This document shows positions 5,404 through 6,581 of a stretch of 6,581 nt of DNA, one piece after another. The notes beneath the pieces were generated by a model, which did not search any database, had not been told where the DNA came from, and was given only the letters and a program-made list of their open reading frames with translations. Every line of letters starts with the position of its first letter. Position 1 is the first letter of the stretch. Source of the stretch: Helicobacteraceae bacterium (GTDB lineage: Bacteria > Campylobacterota > Campylobacteria > Campylobacterales > Sulfurimonadaceae). Location: assembly GCA_027056525.1 (NCBI GenBank), contig JALUKO010000331.1:556-7136 (forward strand). The letters run 5' to 3'. The position numbers and the translations under genes were made by a program.

Positions 5404-6581
5404 ATGTTGAGTATTACCTCATTTGTAAAATTGTTAAAAGAGTCATTTCGAGACCTACTGCCCATCATTTTGGTCATAATGTTTTTTCAACTGGCAATTA
5501 TACAAAGTGTGCCTGAGAATTGGTTAAGCACCGCCATCGGCCTTGCTGTTGTGGGTGTTGGTCTTGCTGTTTTTCTTTTGGGTCTTGAGGTTGGTATTTT
5601 TCCTGTTGGAGAGGGCTTGGCAAGCGACTTTGCCAAAAAGGGCTCTCTTGGGTGGATCATCCTTTTTGCCTTTATGATCGGTTTTGGAACCACCATAGCA
5701 GAACCTGCTCTCGTGGTCATTGCAGATAAGGCTGCCGCGATCAGCAGTGGACGCATAGATGCCAATACCCTCAGACTGGTTGTCGCCTTTTCTGTCGGTT
5801 TTGCCATAGTTCTTGGTGTATACAGGATCATCAAAGGTCACCCCATACACTACTATATCATATCGGGTTACATCCTGGTGGTTGCGGCAACCGCTTTTGC
5901 TCCTAGGGAGATCGTAGGTCTGGCATACGATCTTGGCGGTGTTACCACCTCAACGGTTACAGTTCCTTTGGTAGCGGCACTTGGCATTGGGCTGGCATCA
6001 AGCATCAAAGGGAGAAACCCCGTACTTGACGGCTTTGGTCTTATCGCTTTTGCCTCTTTGACACCTATGATATTTGTCCAGTTTTACGGTATGTTTGTGT
6101 ATCAGTTCGTAGAGGCTTCAGAAGTACTTATCCCTATAGTTGCAGACCCGGAAGCACAAGCGGTTATGCATATGGATATAAGCGGTATTTTATATGGCTT
6201 GTTAGGTGTTATCAAAGATGTGATCCCTATTTTGGGGGTTATCCTGTTTTTTCAGTATGCAGTACTCAAAAAACCTATACAAAACCTCAAAGAGGTGATC
6301 ATAGGTTTTGTACTTGTTGTTATCGGGCTTGATGCCTTTATCGTTGGTTTAGAGATGGGACTTTTCTCTGTCGGTGAGACTATGGCCTATGAATTGACCC
6401 AGTATGACAACAACTTCATCATCTACTCTTTTGGGTTTCTCATAGGTTTTTCCACTACCATGGCAGAACCTTCCCTCACCGCCATTGCCAAAAAAGCAAA
6501 AGAGATCAGCGACGGGAAGATCAACGATTTTATACTACGTTTGTTTGTTGCTCTTGGTGTTGCCATAGGGATCGCTCTTGG
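5404..6581 (+). CDS. two-repeat DUF1538 membrane protein (partial, runs off the window end)
   Basis: An open frame of 392 codons with no stop before the window end, so the C-terminus is missing. It is strongly hydrophobic and contains two copies of the DUF1538 domain. The first holds GLEVGIFPVGE near residue 61, GFGTTIAEPAL at 93-103 and GGVTTSTVTVP at 178-188. The second repeats these as GLEMGLFSVGE near 317 and GFSTTMAEPSL at 348-358. The paired 'TT-x-AEP' motifs in membrane segments suggest an inverted- or tandem-repeat transporter. DUF1538 proteins (UmpA/UmpB of Halomonas) have been reported as Na+(K+,Li+)/H+ antiporter components, so ion transport is the best guess, not proven here. ATG at 5404 is eight bases after AGGG. 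An in-frame GTG at 5401 is possible but sits close to the ribosome binding site. Divergent from cobU with a 68-bp gap. Confidence 0.88.
   Translation, partial: MLSITSFVKLLKESFRDLLPIILVIMFFQLAIIQSVPENWLSTAIGLAVVGVGLAVFLLGLEVGIFPVGEGLASDFAKKGSLGWIILFAFMIGFGTTIAEPALVVIADKAAAISSGRIDANTLRLVVAFSVGFAIVLGVYRIIKGHPIHYYIISGYILVVAATAFAPREIVGLAYDLGGVTTSTVTVPLVAALGIGLASSIKGRNPVLDGFGLIAFASLTPMIFVQFYGMFVYQFVEASEVLIPIVADPEAQAVMHMDISGILYGLLGVIKDVIPILGVILFFQYAVLKKPIQNLKEVIIGFVLVVIGLDAFIVGLEMGLFSVGETMAYELTQYDNNFIIYSFGFLIGFSTTMAEPSLTAIAKKAKEISDGKINDFILRLFVALGVAIGIAL

Noticed and set aside
5487..5850. Two minus-strand open frames of 108-115 codons
   Set aside because: Both are antisense to the DUF1538 gene. They are rich in Lys, Thr and Pro without any motif, as expected of shadows of a membrane protein gene.

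Overview
The window looks like a Campylobacterota (epsilonproteobacterial) chromosome, most like the Sulfurimonas/Sulfurovum group. The evidence is the moderate AT richness, tightly packed genes, T-rich promoters with extended -10 boxes (TGnTATAAT type), and the style of the protein sequences. This placement is an inference from general resemblance, not from a marker gene.

Left part (about 20-2990, minus strand): a five-gene operon read leftward. It encodes an ArsP/COG0701-type permease with a CSCS motif, a secreted rhodanese, a DUF2892 membrane domain fused through a Cys-rich linker to a small thioredoxin, a second stand-alone small thioredoxin of the TM0996/MTH895 type, and a CcdA-like thiol/disulfide electron carrier. 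Its promoter carries a perfect 16-bp palindrome of the ArsR-family form ATCAA-N6-TTGAT, lying over the -35 box. The likely role is export of a thiol-reactive compound (a trivalent or methylated arsenical is the best guess) coupled to thiol redox relay across the inner membrane. No ArsR gene is in the window.

Middle (2990-3412, plus strand): no intact gene of ordinary size. There is a divergent promoter, a 41-codon reading frame with a strong ribosome binding site, and, out of frame behind it, the C-terminal tail of a WYL-domain regulator. This looks like gene decay. A tRNA-Ser(GGA) gene follows at 3413-3500 on the minus strand.

Right part (3535-5335, minus strand): cobU, cobS and a CobC-type phosphatase, joined by ATGA stop/start overlaps. 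They form a nucleotide-loop assembly module for cobalamin: CobU activates adenosylcobinamide, CobS joins it to alpha-ribazole (phosphate), and CobC removes the phosphate. Divergent from cobU, a two-repeat DUF1538 membrane protein (5404 onward, plus strand) runs off the window end. It is a candidate cation/proton antiporter subunit.
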